From: Xenophilus sp. Marseille-Q4582
GTDB taxonomy: Bacteria > Pseudomonadota > Gammaproteobacteria > Burkholderiales > Burkholderiaceae_C
Direction: 5' to 3'
NCBI RefSeq assembly: GCF_916700565.1
Contig: NZ_CAKAKO010000001.1
Location: forward strand, 806,001-870,000
Length of the DNA stretch: 64,000 bases
Shown: one piece after another, positions 57,974-64,000 of the stretch
Position numbering within the stretch: the stretch's first letter is position 1
Layout of the letters: every line of letters begins with the position of its first letter
Translations under genes and position numbers: made by a program
The notes under the pieces: generated by a model
What the model was told of the DNA's origin: nothing
The model's database searches: none
The model's input: only the letters and a program-made list of their open reading frames with translations

Positions 57974-58777
57974 ATGCCCGCGCCGGCGCCTGCGCTCTTG
58001 CCTTCTCATTCGTCGCGCCTGATCGTCACGCGCCCCGAGCCCGAGGCCTCGCGCTGGGTGCAGGCGCTGCAGGCGCAGGGGCAGGCGGCGCGCGCGCTGC
58101 CGCTGATCGTGATCCGGCCCGAGGTCCTGCCCGCGGCTTCGCGGCCCGCGCCTGGCGCGCATGCGGCCCTGATGTTCGTGAGCGGCGCTGCCGTGCGCGC
58201 CTTCTTCGGCCAGGTGCCTGCGGCGGCCATGTTGCAGGGCGCCACCCGCTGCTGGTGCACGGGCCCCGGCACGGCGGCCGCCTTGCGTGAGGCTGGCGTG
58301 CCCGCGGCGGCCATCGACAGTCCGCCCGAGGCCGCGCAGCAGTTCGATTCCGAGGCGCTGTGGGCGCAGGTGCGCGCCCAGGTGCGGTCCGGCACGCGCG
58401 TGTGCATCGTGCGCGGCGGCAATGCGCAGGGCCAGCCGGCCGGCCGCGACTGGCTGGCGCGCACGCTGGCCGACGCCGGTGCGCAGGTGGACACCCTCGT
58501 GGCCTACCGCCGCCTGCCGCCGCCCGCCGACGCCGCCTGGCAGGCTGACGTGCAGCAGGCCGTGGCCGCGCGCGACGTCTGGCTTTTCAGCAGCTCCGAG
58601 GCCGTGATCCACCTGCGCGAAGCCATGGCTGGCACGCCGGAGCTGGACTGGGCCGCCTGCCGGGCCCTGGCCACGCATGCGCGCATTGCCGACGCCGCGC
58701 GCCAGCTGGGCTTCGGCCAGGTGCAGACGGTGGCCCCGCTGCTGCCGTCCGTCCTGGCGGCGCTGCGCGCGGGCTGA
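57974..58777 (+). CDS. hemD: Uroporphyrinogen-III synthase
   Basis: 267 aa from ATG 57974, 13 bases after hemC. HemD proteins vary greatly; this one keeps the opening RLIVTRPEPEASRWVQALQAQG, MFVSGAAVRAFF, GPGTAAALREAGVP, VCIVRGGNAQGQ and the DVWLFSSSEAVIHL block. It cyclises hydroxymethylbilane with inversion of ring D. Position after hemC makes the call firm. Confidence 0.93.
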   Translation: MPAPAPALLPSHSSRLIVTRPEPEASRWVQALQAQGQAARALPLIVIRPEVLPAASRPAPGAHAALMFVSGAAVRAFFGQVPAAAMLQGATRCWCTGPGTAAALREAGVPAAAIDSPPEAAQQFDSEALWAQVRAQVRSGTRVCIVRGGNAQGQPAGRDWLARTLADAGAQVDTLVAYRRLPPPADAAWQADVQQAVAARDVWLFSSSEAVIHLREAMAGTPELDWAACRALATHARIADAARQLGFGQVQTVAPLLPSVLAALRAG

Positions 58778-58820
58778 GCGGGCCGGTGCCCTGGAAGCCG
58801 CCTCCTAGAATTCCCACGCT

Positions 58821-59894
58821 ATGAGTGCTCCACAGATCGAGGACCTGACCCCGAAAGCCGTGCCCGCAGCCGGACCCGACCCGGCGCGGCAGGCGCTGGG
58901 CGCCGTGGTGCTGCAACGCATCGCGCTGGGCCTGGCGCTGCTGCTGGCGCTGGTCGGCCTGGTAATGGCCTTCATGCTGTGGCACAAGGTGGGCGGCATG
59001 CAGGAGCAACTGGCGCGCCAGAGCGCGGACGCCACCGCCCAGGCCGCCGAGGCGCGCGCGCTCGCGCGCCAGGCGCAGGACACCGTGCGCGAGGCCGCGG
59101 GCCGGCTGGCCCTCATGGAAACCCGTGTGGCCGAAGTCGCGCTGCAGCGCGCGCAGCTGGAAGAGCTGATGCAGACGCTGTCGCGCTCGCGCGACGAGAA
59201 CCTCGTGGTCGACATCGACGCGGCCGTGCGCCTGGCGCTGGAACAGGCCCAGGCCACCGGCAACGTGCAGCCGCTGCTGGCCGCGCTGCGCGCCGGCGAG
59301 CAGCGCATCGCGCGCTCGGGCCTGCCGCACCTGCAGCCGCTGCAACGGGCGCTGCAGCGCGACGCCGACCGCATCCGCGCCACCGCCAGCGGCGACGGCG
59401 GGGAGGCGCTGGCCAAGCTGGAAGAACTGCTCAAGGGCGTGGACGACCTGCCCGTGCTCAACGCGCTGGCCCGCCGCGGCCGCACGTCCAGCGAAGACGG
59501 CTGGTACGGCGAGGCCATCCCGGCCGAGGCCGGCTGGTGGCAGCGCGTGGTGATGAGCGTGCGCAACGAGGTGCGCGCCCTGGTGCGCGTGTCGCGCATC
59601 GACCGGCCCGAAGCTGTGCTGCTCACGCCCGAACAGACCTTCTTCCTGCGCGAGAACCTCAAGCTCAAGCTGCTGGGCGCGCGCACCGCGCTGCTGTCGC
59701 GCCAGCCTGAGCAGGCCCGGGCGGAACTGGCCGCCGTGGCCACCTCGCTCAACCGCTATTTCGATCCGGCGTCGCGCCGCGTCCAAATTGCGGCCACGCA
59801 GTTGCAGCAGCTGCAGGGGCTGGTGCGTGCTGCCGCGCCGGCCCGCATCGACGAAACCCTGGCCGCGCTGGCCACCGCGGCTGCGGGGCGTTGA
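58821..59894 (+). CDS. hemX: HemX-type membrane protein of the heme operon
   Basis: 357 aa. One transmembrane helix (about residues 32-54, IALGLALLLALVGLVMAFMLW) followed by a coiled coil (about 55-120, rich in Ala/Gln/Arg heptads) and a helical C-terminal domain ending in a TPR-like region (LTPEQTFFLRENLKLKLLGARTALLSRQ). These proteins are often labelled uroporphyrinogen-III C-methyltransferase, but no methyltransferase motif (GxGxGD) is visible. The real role is probably as a membrane scaffold for heme synthesis. Confidence 0.88.
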   Translation: MSAPQIEDLTPKAVPAAGPDPARQALGAVVLQRIALGLALLLALVGLVMAFMLWHKVGGMQEQLARQSADATAQAAEARALARQAQDTVREAAGRLALMETRVAEVALQRAQLEELMQTLSRSRDENLVVDIDAAVRLALEQAQATGNVQPLLAALRAGEQRIARSGLPHLQPLQRALQRDADRIRATASGDGGEALAKLEELLKGVDDLPVLNALARRGRTSSEDGWYGEAIPAEAGWWQRVVMSVRNEVRALVRVSRIDRPEAVLLTPEQTFFLRENLKLKLLGARTALLSRQPEQARAELAAVATSLNRYFDPASRRVQIAATQLQQLQGLVRAAAPARIDETLAALATAAAGR

Positions 59895-59897
59895 ACC

Positions 59898-60167
59898 GAG
59901 ATGAGACCCCCACGCTCCCCCGCTGCGCGAGGTCCGCTGCCCCCCGAGGGGGCGCTTCAATGCCTTCGGGCGGCCGGGCGGCATTGAGATGAAACGACCC
60001 CCACGCTCCCCCGCTTCGCGAGGTCCGCTGCCCCCCGAGGGGGCGCTTCAATGCCTTCGGGCGGCCGGGCGGCATTGAGATGAAACGACCCCCACGCTCC
60101 CCCGCTTCGCGAGGTCCGCTGCCCCCCGAGGGGGCGCCTCAATGCCTTCGGGCGGCCGGGCGGCATT
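59898..60167. repeat. Three tandem copies of a 91-bp palindrome-rich repeat
   Basis: Unit 1 59898-59985 (88 bp, one 3-bp deletion), unit 2 59986-60076 (91 bp), unit 3 60077-60167 (91 bp). Units 2 and 3 differ at one base or so; unit 1 at a few. Each starts GAGATGA and contains CCCCCCGAGGGGGCG and CCTTCGGGCGGCCGGG, able to form hairpins. A fourth unit would begin exactly where the hemY start codon lies (GAAATG at 60168-60173). The near-identity suggests recent expansion. Confidence 0.92.
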
Positions 60168-60170
60168 GAA

Positions 60171-61454
60171 ATGCGCGCCGCACTCTGGCTCCTGGCCCTC
60201 TTCGGCATCGCGTCGGCCGTGGCGCTGTTCGCGGGCAACAACGAGGGCACGATCACCGTGTTCTGGCCGCCCACGCGGGTGGACCTGTCGCTCAATCTCG
60301 TGCTGGCGCTGCTGGTGCTGCTCTTCGTGGGGCTGCACTTCGCGCTGCGCGCGCTGACGGCGCTGTTCTCGCTGCCGCGGCAGGCGCGCCAGTGGCGGCT
60401 GCAGCAGAAGGAGCGCAACCTGCACGTGGCCCTGCTCGACGCCATGGCCCAGCTGATGGCTGGCCGCTTCACGCGCGCACGCAAGTCGGCGCAGGCCGCG
60501 CTGGCGCAGGAGCGCACGCTGGCGGCCCTCGACGCCGAGCTGCCGCAGGCCCGCCAGCTGCGCGTGATGGCGCACCTGCTGGCCGCTGAAAGCGCACAGT
60601 CGCTGCAGGACCATCCGGCGCGCGACGCCCACCTGCAGCAGGCGCTGAACGACCGCGACGAGCGCGGCGGCCCGTCCCTGCTGCCCGAACTGCGCGAAGG
60701 CCTGCAATTGCGCTCGGCACGCTGGGCGCTCGAAGACCGCGATCCGGCCGCGGCGCTGGGCCGCCTGGCCGAGCTGCCGCAGGGCGCGCAGCGCCGCACG
60801 CTGGCGCTGCGCCTGCGGCTGAAGGCCGCGCGCCAGGCCCAGCGCACGCAGGAGGCGCTGGAAACGGCGCGCCTGCTGGCCAAGCACCGGGCCTTCTCCC
60901 CCGTGGCCGGCCCCACGATCGTGCGTGGCCTGGTCAGCGAATGGATCGCTGCGGCGCACGACCCCTTGCAACTGCAGCGCGTGTGGAGCGAACTCGACCC
61001 CGGCGAGCGCGCCATGCCCGAAATCGCCATTCAGGCCGCGCAGCGCATGGTGCAGCTGGGCGGCGAGGGCGCCATCGCGCGCGGCTGGCTGCTGCCGGTG
61101 TGGGAGCGCGTGGTGGCGGCGCCCGACGCGCTGGGCGACGCCTGGCGCATGAAGCTGGTGCAGGTGCTGGAAGCCGGGTTCGACGAAGTGGACGCCGACT
61201 GGCTGGCCCGCATCGAAAGCGCCCATCAGCAGCACCCGCGCGATCCGCTGCTGCAGTACCTGGCGGGCATCGCCTGCCTCAAGCGCCAGCTCTGGGGCAA
61301 GGCGCAGCAGCACCTGAGCCAGGCGGCGCGCAGCCTGGGCGGCGGACCGCTGGCACGCCGCGCCTGGGTGGCGCTGGCACGCATGGCCGACTCGCGCGGC
61401 GACACGGCTGCGGCCGCGCAGGCCTGGCGCGCGGCGGCCGAAGCCGATCTCTGA
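60171..61454 (+). CDS. hemY: HemY-type heme operon protein
   Basis: 427 aa. Two membrane helices at the N-terminus (about residues 3-20 and 40-62) with the family block AGNNEGTITVFWPPTRVDLSLNLVLALLVLL, then a long TPR-like helical region (about 85-425) with LLDAMAQLMAGRFTRARKSAQAAL and DPLLQYLAGIACLKRQLWGKAQQHL. It acts as an inner-membrane partner of HemX; this is not the unrelated protoporphyrinogen oxidase also called HemY. There is no Shine-Dalgarno: the ATG lies 4 bases after the tandem repeat. Confidence 0.92.
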   Translation: MRAALWLLALFGIASAVALFAGNNEGTITVFWPPTRVDLSLNLVLALLVLLFVGLHFALRALTALFSLPRQARQWRLQQKERNLHVALLDAMAQLMAGRFTRARKSAQAALAQERTLAALDAELPQARQLRVMAHLLAAESAQSLQDHPARDAHLQQALNDRDERGGPSLLPELREGLQLRSARWALEDRDPAAALGRLAELPQGAQRRTLALRLRLKAARQAQRTQEALETARLLAKHRAFSPVAGPTIVRGLVSEWIAAAHDPLQLQRVWSELDPGERAMPEIAIQAAQRMVQLGGEGAIARGWLLPVWERVVAAPDALGDAWRMKLVQVLEAGFDEVDADWLARIESAHQQHPRDPLLQYLAGIACLKRQLWGKAQQHLSQAARSLGGGPLARRAWVALARMADSRGDTAAAAQAWRAAAEADL

Positions 61455-62324
61455 TCAGTACAGCTGCGGTGCCGGGTCGCGCGAGGGACGGCGCCAGACC
61501 TCGCTGGTCAGCAGGTTGATCTTGCCGTCCAGCTGCGCGTCGGCGGCGATCTGGCGGATGCCGGGGCCGCCCAGCACCTTGACCAGCGCTTGGTCCACCT
61601 GGTCGCGCAAGGCCCGGTCACCCTTGCGCATCATCAGCGCGTAGGGCTCGATGGTCTCCATCACGCGGCGGCGCGAGATTTCCGGGTCGGTGGGCACCAG
61701 CACGCTGTCGGCGAACAGGGTGTCGATGTCCTTCTTCTTGAGCTTCTCGATGCCGTCCTCGTAGCTGGCCACCGGCACCACCGCGTCGATGACCGATGAG
61801 CCCTTGCTGGCGGCCCGCTTGGCCATGATCCCGGCCGCGGTGGAATTGGCCAGCACACCCACGCGGCCGAACTGCAGCGGGTTGGCGTAGCGCACCTCGT
61901 CCTTGCGGTAGGACACGACGATGCCCGACACGAAGAAGGTGTTCGAGAAATCGACTTTCTGTGCACGCTCCGCCGTGTGGGTGGTGCTGCCGCATTGCAG
62001 GTCGATGCGGCCGTCCTCCAGCATCTCGAAGGAGGCGGCCAGCGACACGGGCATCGCCTGAATGCGCAGCGGCCGCTTGAGTTCGCTTTCCATCTGCTGC
62101 ACCACCGCCTGGCACACCGACCAGGAGAAGCCGGCCGGCCTGCCCTGGCCGTCGTAATAGGCGAAGGGCGGCGCGCTGTCGCGCACGCCGATGCGGATCA
62201 CGCCTTCCGACTGGATCCGCGCCAGCGTGCCGCCAGCGCCGTTGGGCTGCGCGTGCCCCGGCGCCGCACCAAGGAATGCCAGCGCGAGACCCACGCCCCG
62301 TGCCCAGTTCATGACCTGCTTCAT
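61455..62324 (-). CDS. GltI-like amino acid ABC transporter substrate-binding protein
   Basis: 289 aa from ATG 62324. Signal peptide (GLALAFLGAAPGHAQ, cleavage about residue 26) and a family 3 solute-binding fold: IRIGVRDSAPPFAYYDGQGRPAGFSWSVCQAVV (binding-site residues about 44-75), DLQCGSTTHTAERAQKVDFSNTFFVSG and VLANSTAAG. It is closest in pattern to the glutamate/aspartate binder GltI. No permease or ATPase gene is adjacent, so it is an orphan component here. The stop codon is directly next to the hemY stop (convergent, no gap). Confidence 0.88.
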   Translation of the reverse strand: MKQVMNWARGVGLALAFLGAAPGHAQPNGAGGTLARIQSEGVIRIGVRDSAPPFAYYDGQGRPAGFSWSVCQAVVQQMESELKRPLRIQAMPVSLAASFEMLEDGRIDLQCGSTTHTAERAQKVDFSNTFFVSGIVVSYRKDEVRYANPLQFGRVGVLANSTAAGIMAKRAASKGSSVIDAVVPVASYEDGIEKLKKKDIDTLFADSVLVPTDPEISRRRVMETIEPYALMMRKGDRALRDQVDQALVKVLGGPGIRQIAADAQLDGKINLLTSEVWRRPSRDPAPQLY

Positions 62325-62565
62325 GTGACCCCCTCGACGTCTTGTGGTTGTGACGGGCGGAATGTAGAAGTCGGCCTGCGGGGCGCGAGAGTAAAAAATC
62401 AACAGTTCCTTTCGTGGCGCAGCGATGACAGCAGAACGTGTGAGGGACTGCACGGACGGCGGGGCTTGCGGCCCGCCTTCGATTGTCAGGAAATGTGCCG
62501 AAGCCCACTCAGGAGTGGGGTTGGCGGCAGATGAGGCCCTTGCCTGGCGCGCCTGCAGTCGGCGC
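62325..62565. other. Intergenic region with two hairpins, no gene seen
   Basis: 241 bp between the binding-protein gene and the mnmH stop codon. It contains GGCGGG...CCCGCC (about 62458-62477) and CCCACTC-agg-AGTGGG (about 62504-62519). Neither has a T-tract; either could end the mnmH transcript. A TACATT on the minus strand about 40 bases upstream of the binding-protein ATG may be its -10 box. Confidence 0.4.
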
Positions 62566-63624
62566 TCAGCCAGCCTCGCCGGCTTGCAGCAGCCGCTGCG
62601 CCAGGCCTTCCAGCGCGGCATCCGAGAGGTCATCGGTGCTGCAACTGCGGCGCTGCGCCCAGCGGTGGAAATGCCGGGCGTGCGAGCGCGCATAGTGCGG
62701 GTCGTAGTGCAGCGCCATCAGTTCGGCGAACAGCGCGCGCAAATCGCCCGCGCGGGCCCAGGCCTGCCAGCGCGCCACGGTTTCCTTGCCGTGCGCTTCC
62801 TTGAAATGGCCCAGCAGCGCGGCGAAGGCCTCGGGGTCCTCGCCCAGGTCGGCATAGTCGCGCAGCAGGTAGGCCAGCCGGGCTTCGCGCGTCGCCTGCA
62901 GTTCGACGATGGGCGCCTCGCGCATGCGCGTCACCAGCCCGGGTGGCAGGGCCAGGCGGCCGATGCGCGGACTCTCGCCTTCGATGAAGACGGGCCGCGT
63001 CAAGTCGAAGCGGGCCAGCTCGGTGGCCAGCAGGGTCTCGAAGTGCTTCTGCGACGGCTGCGGCACCCCGCGCCGTGCCCCCAGCAGCGAGCCGCGGTGG
63101 CCGGCCAGCCCTTCCAGGTCCAGCACTTGCGCGCCCTGCTGCGCCATGTGCTGCAGCAGCCGCGTCTTGGCGCTGCCCGTGGCGCCGCACAGCACCACCA
63201 GCGGCAGCCGCGGGCTGCGCTGCGCGATCTCGTCGATCACGTGGCGGCGAAAACTCTTGTAGCCGCCTGCGAGCTGCTGCGCGTCCCAGCCGACCAGGCG
63301 CAGCCAGTTCACCATGGCGCCGCTGCGCAGGCCGCCGCGCCAGCAGTAGACCAGCGGCTTCCAGTGCGCGGGCTGTTCGTGGAAGCGTTCGCGCAGGTGC
63401 CGCGCCAGATTGGCCGCCACCATGGCGCCGCCCACGCGCCGGGCCTCGAAGGCGCCAGTCTGCTTGTAGATCGTGCCCACGATGCGGCGCTCTTCGTCGT
63501 CGAGCACGGGGCAGTTGATGGCACCGGGAATGTGGTCGAGCGCGAACTCGGCGGGCGAGCGCGCGTCGATGACCGTGTCGAAGCGAGCGATGTCGCCGAC
63601 ACGGACGGGGCCGCGTGTGCTCAT
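62566..63624 (-). CDS. mnmH: tRNA 2-selenouridine synthase (SelU/MnmH)
   Basis: 352 aa. N-terminal rhodanese domain with catalytic Cys in LVYCWRGGLRSGAM (about residue 94) and a C-terminal P-loop domain with Walker A LCGATGSAKTRLL (about 147-155). It replaces sulfur of 2-thiouridine at tRNA position 34 with selenium through a geranylated intermediate. It needs selenophosphate from SelD, which is not in the window. The gene ends 31 bases upstream of no other minus-strand gene start but follows the CHMI-family gene by 31 bases, so the two may be co-transcribed. Confidence 0.95.
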   Translation of the reverse strand: MSTRGPVRVGDIARFDTVIDARSPAEFALDHIPGAINCPVLDDEERRIVGTIYKQTGAFEARRVGGAMVAANLARHLRERFHEQPAHWKPLVYCWRGGLRSGAMVNWLRLVGWDAQQLAGGYKSFRRHVIDEIAQRSPRLPLVVLCGATGSAKTRLLQHMAQQGAQVLDLEGLAGHRGSLLGARRGVPQPSQKHFETLLATELARFDLTRPVFIEGESPRIGRLALPPGLVTRMREAPIVELQATREARLAYLLRDYADLGEDPEAFAALLGHFKEAHGKETVARWQAWARAGDLRALFAELMALHYDPHYARSHARHFHRWAQRRSCSTDDLSDAALEGLAQRLLQAGEAG

Positions 63625-63655
63625 GGCCTGGGCCTTCGACGCGCAGCGGCGGCGC

Positions 63656-64000
63656 TCAGGCCAGCCGCTCCTTCACATAGCTGGCGCGGTCCATGTCCAC
63701 GATCTCCACGCTCAGCTGCAGCATCAGGCCGGCGGGGCGGGGCAGTTCGGCGCGCAGCACGGTGGCGATGCGCTCGGCCAGGTCCTTCTTGGCCTCGGGG
63801 CTGCGGCCAGCCATCAGGCGCAGCTGCGCATGCACGAAGGCGCGGCCCTCGGCTTGGTTGCCGACGCGGTAGTCGTCGAGCGCGAGCACGCGGGTCTTGA
63901 GATCGGCCTCGTCCAGGATCTCCGGGCTGGCCGTGACGCTGCGATTGAGCGCCGGCACGATGCGCTCGAAGGGGAAGTCGCCCAGGTTGCGGCTGTGTTC
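63656..64000 (-). CDS. 5-carboxymethyl-2-hydroxymuconate isomerase-like protein, C-terminal part
   Basis: 115 codons are visible; the start, with the expected catalytic Pro-1, lies beyond base 64000. The segment LKTRVLALDDYRVGNQ, then AFVHAQLRLMAGRSPEAKKDLAERI and LQLSVEIVDMDRASY, aligns with the CHMI/HpaF family of the tautomerase superfamily. Known CHMI isomerises a homoprotocatechuate breakdown product. No other hpa genes are visible, so the substrate may differ. It lies upstream of mnmH on the same strand. Confidence 0.8.
   Translation of the reverse strand, partial: EHSRNLGDFPFERIVPALNRSVTASPEILDEADLKTRVLALDDYRVGNQAEGRAFVHAQLRLMAGRSPEAKKDLAERIATVLRAELPRPAGLMLQLSVEIVDMDRASYVKERLA

Noticed and set aside
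59898-60167. CRISPR-like array
   Set aside because: The units are directly abutting 91-bp tandem copies without unique spacers, and no cas genes are present.

Overview
The window is about 64 kb of GC-rich bacterial chromosome. Gene content, protein sequences and promoter style (TACAAT-like -10 boxes, many genes without a Shine-Dalgarno) point to a betaproteobacterium of the order Burkholderiales, most likely family Comamonadaceae (Acidovorax/Hydrogenophaga/Variovorax-like). That placement is inference from protein character; no search was run. Coding density is high and most of the window is ordinary core genome.

Layout. 1-5.5 kb: the start of a penicillin-binding protein 1C gene, then a TonB-dependent siderophore receptor gene split by two abutting insertion sequences (an IS5-family IS1031-type element and an IS630-family element), with a candidate Fur site upstream. 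5.2-16.1 kb: small lipoprotein, HAD phosphatase, a 2009-aa thioester-containing bacterial alpha-2-macroglobulin, an OpgC-type membrane acyltransferase, an SGNH hydrolase and RibD. 16.1-22.8 kb: a minor-pilin operon (fimT-pilV-pilW-pilX-pilY1-pilE). 22.9-25.7 kb: nrdR, glyA preceded by a ZTP (pfl) riboswitch, and a lytic transglycosylase. 25.7-33 kb: a 600-bp non-coding region holding a five-hairpin RNA with a strong terminator, then two very large genes (DUF748/AsmA-like and DUF349). 33-40 kb: mtfA, lpxH, two cyclophilins, a TPR protein, cysS, a 3-methyladenine-type DNA glycosylase and accA. 40-46.8 kb: a YkvA-like protein, tilS, lysC, tRNA-Ser(GCU), a 161-bp palindromic repeat, argH and an AlgZ/AlgR-like two-component pair. 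46.9-54 kb: an AI-2E-family transporter, a MocR-type regulator and, divergent from it, a probable mevalonate-degradation operon (HMG-CoA reductase, small membrane protein, TctA-like permease, HMG-CoA lyase). 54-61.5 kb: ppc divergent from hemC-hemD-hemX-hemY, with a threefold 91-bp tandem repeat between hemX and hemY. 61.5-64 kb: a GltI-like binding protein, mnmH/selU, and the 3' part of a CHMI-family isomerase gene.

How the genes work together. The pilin operon encodes the minor-pilin/PilY1 tip complex of a type IV pilus. hemC-hemD make uroporphyrinogen III from porphobilinogen, with hemX/hemY as membrane accessories. MvaA and MvaB would turn mevalonate into acetoacetate plus acetyl-CoA, with the two membrane proteins between them as the likely uptake system and the MocR protein as the likely regulator. 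glyA is under ZTP control, linking one-carbon supply to purine synthesis.

Most unusual points: the exactly reversible double-IS disruption of the receptor gene; the five-hairpin RNA at 26.07-26.27 kb with an anti-Shine-Dalgarno-like loop; the perfectly centred 161-bp palindrome touching the argH stop codon; the tandem repeat that ends at the hemY start codon; and the mevalonate operon with its unfamiliar transporter pair and MocR operator.
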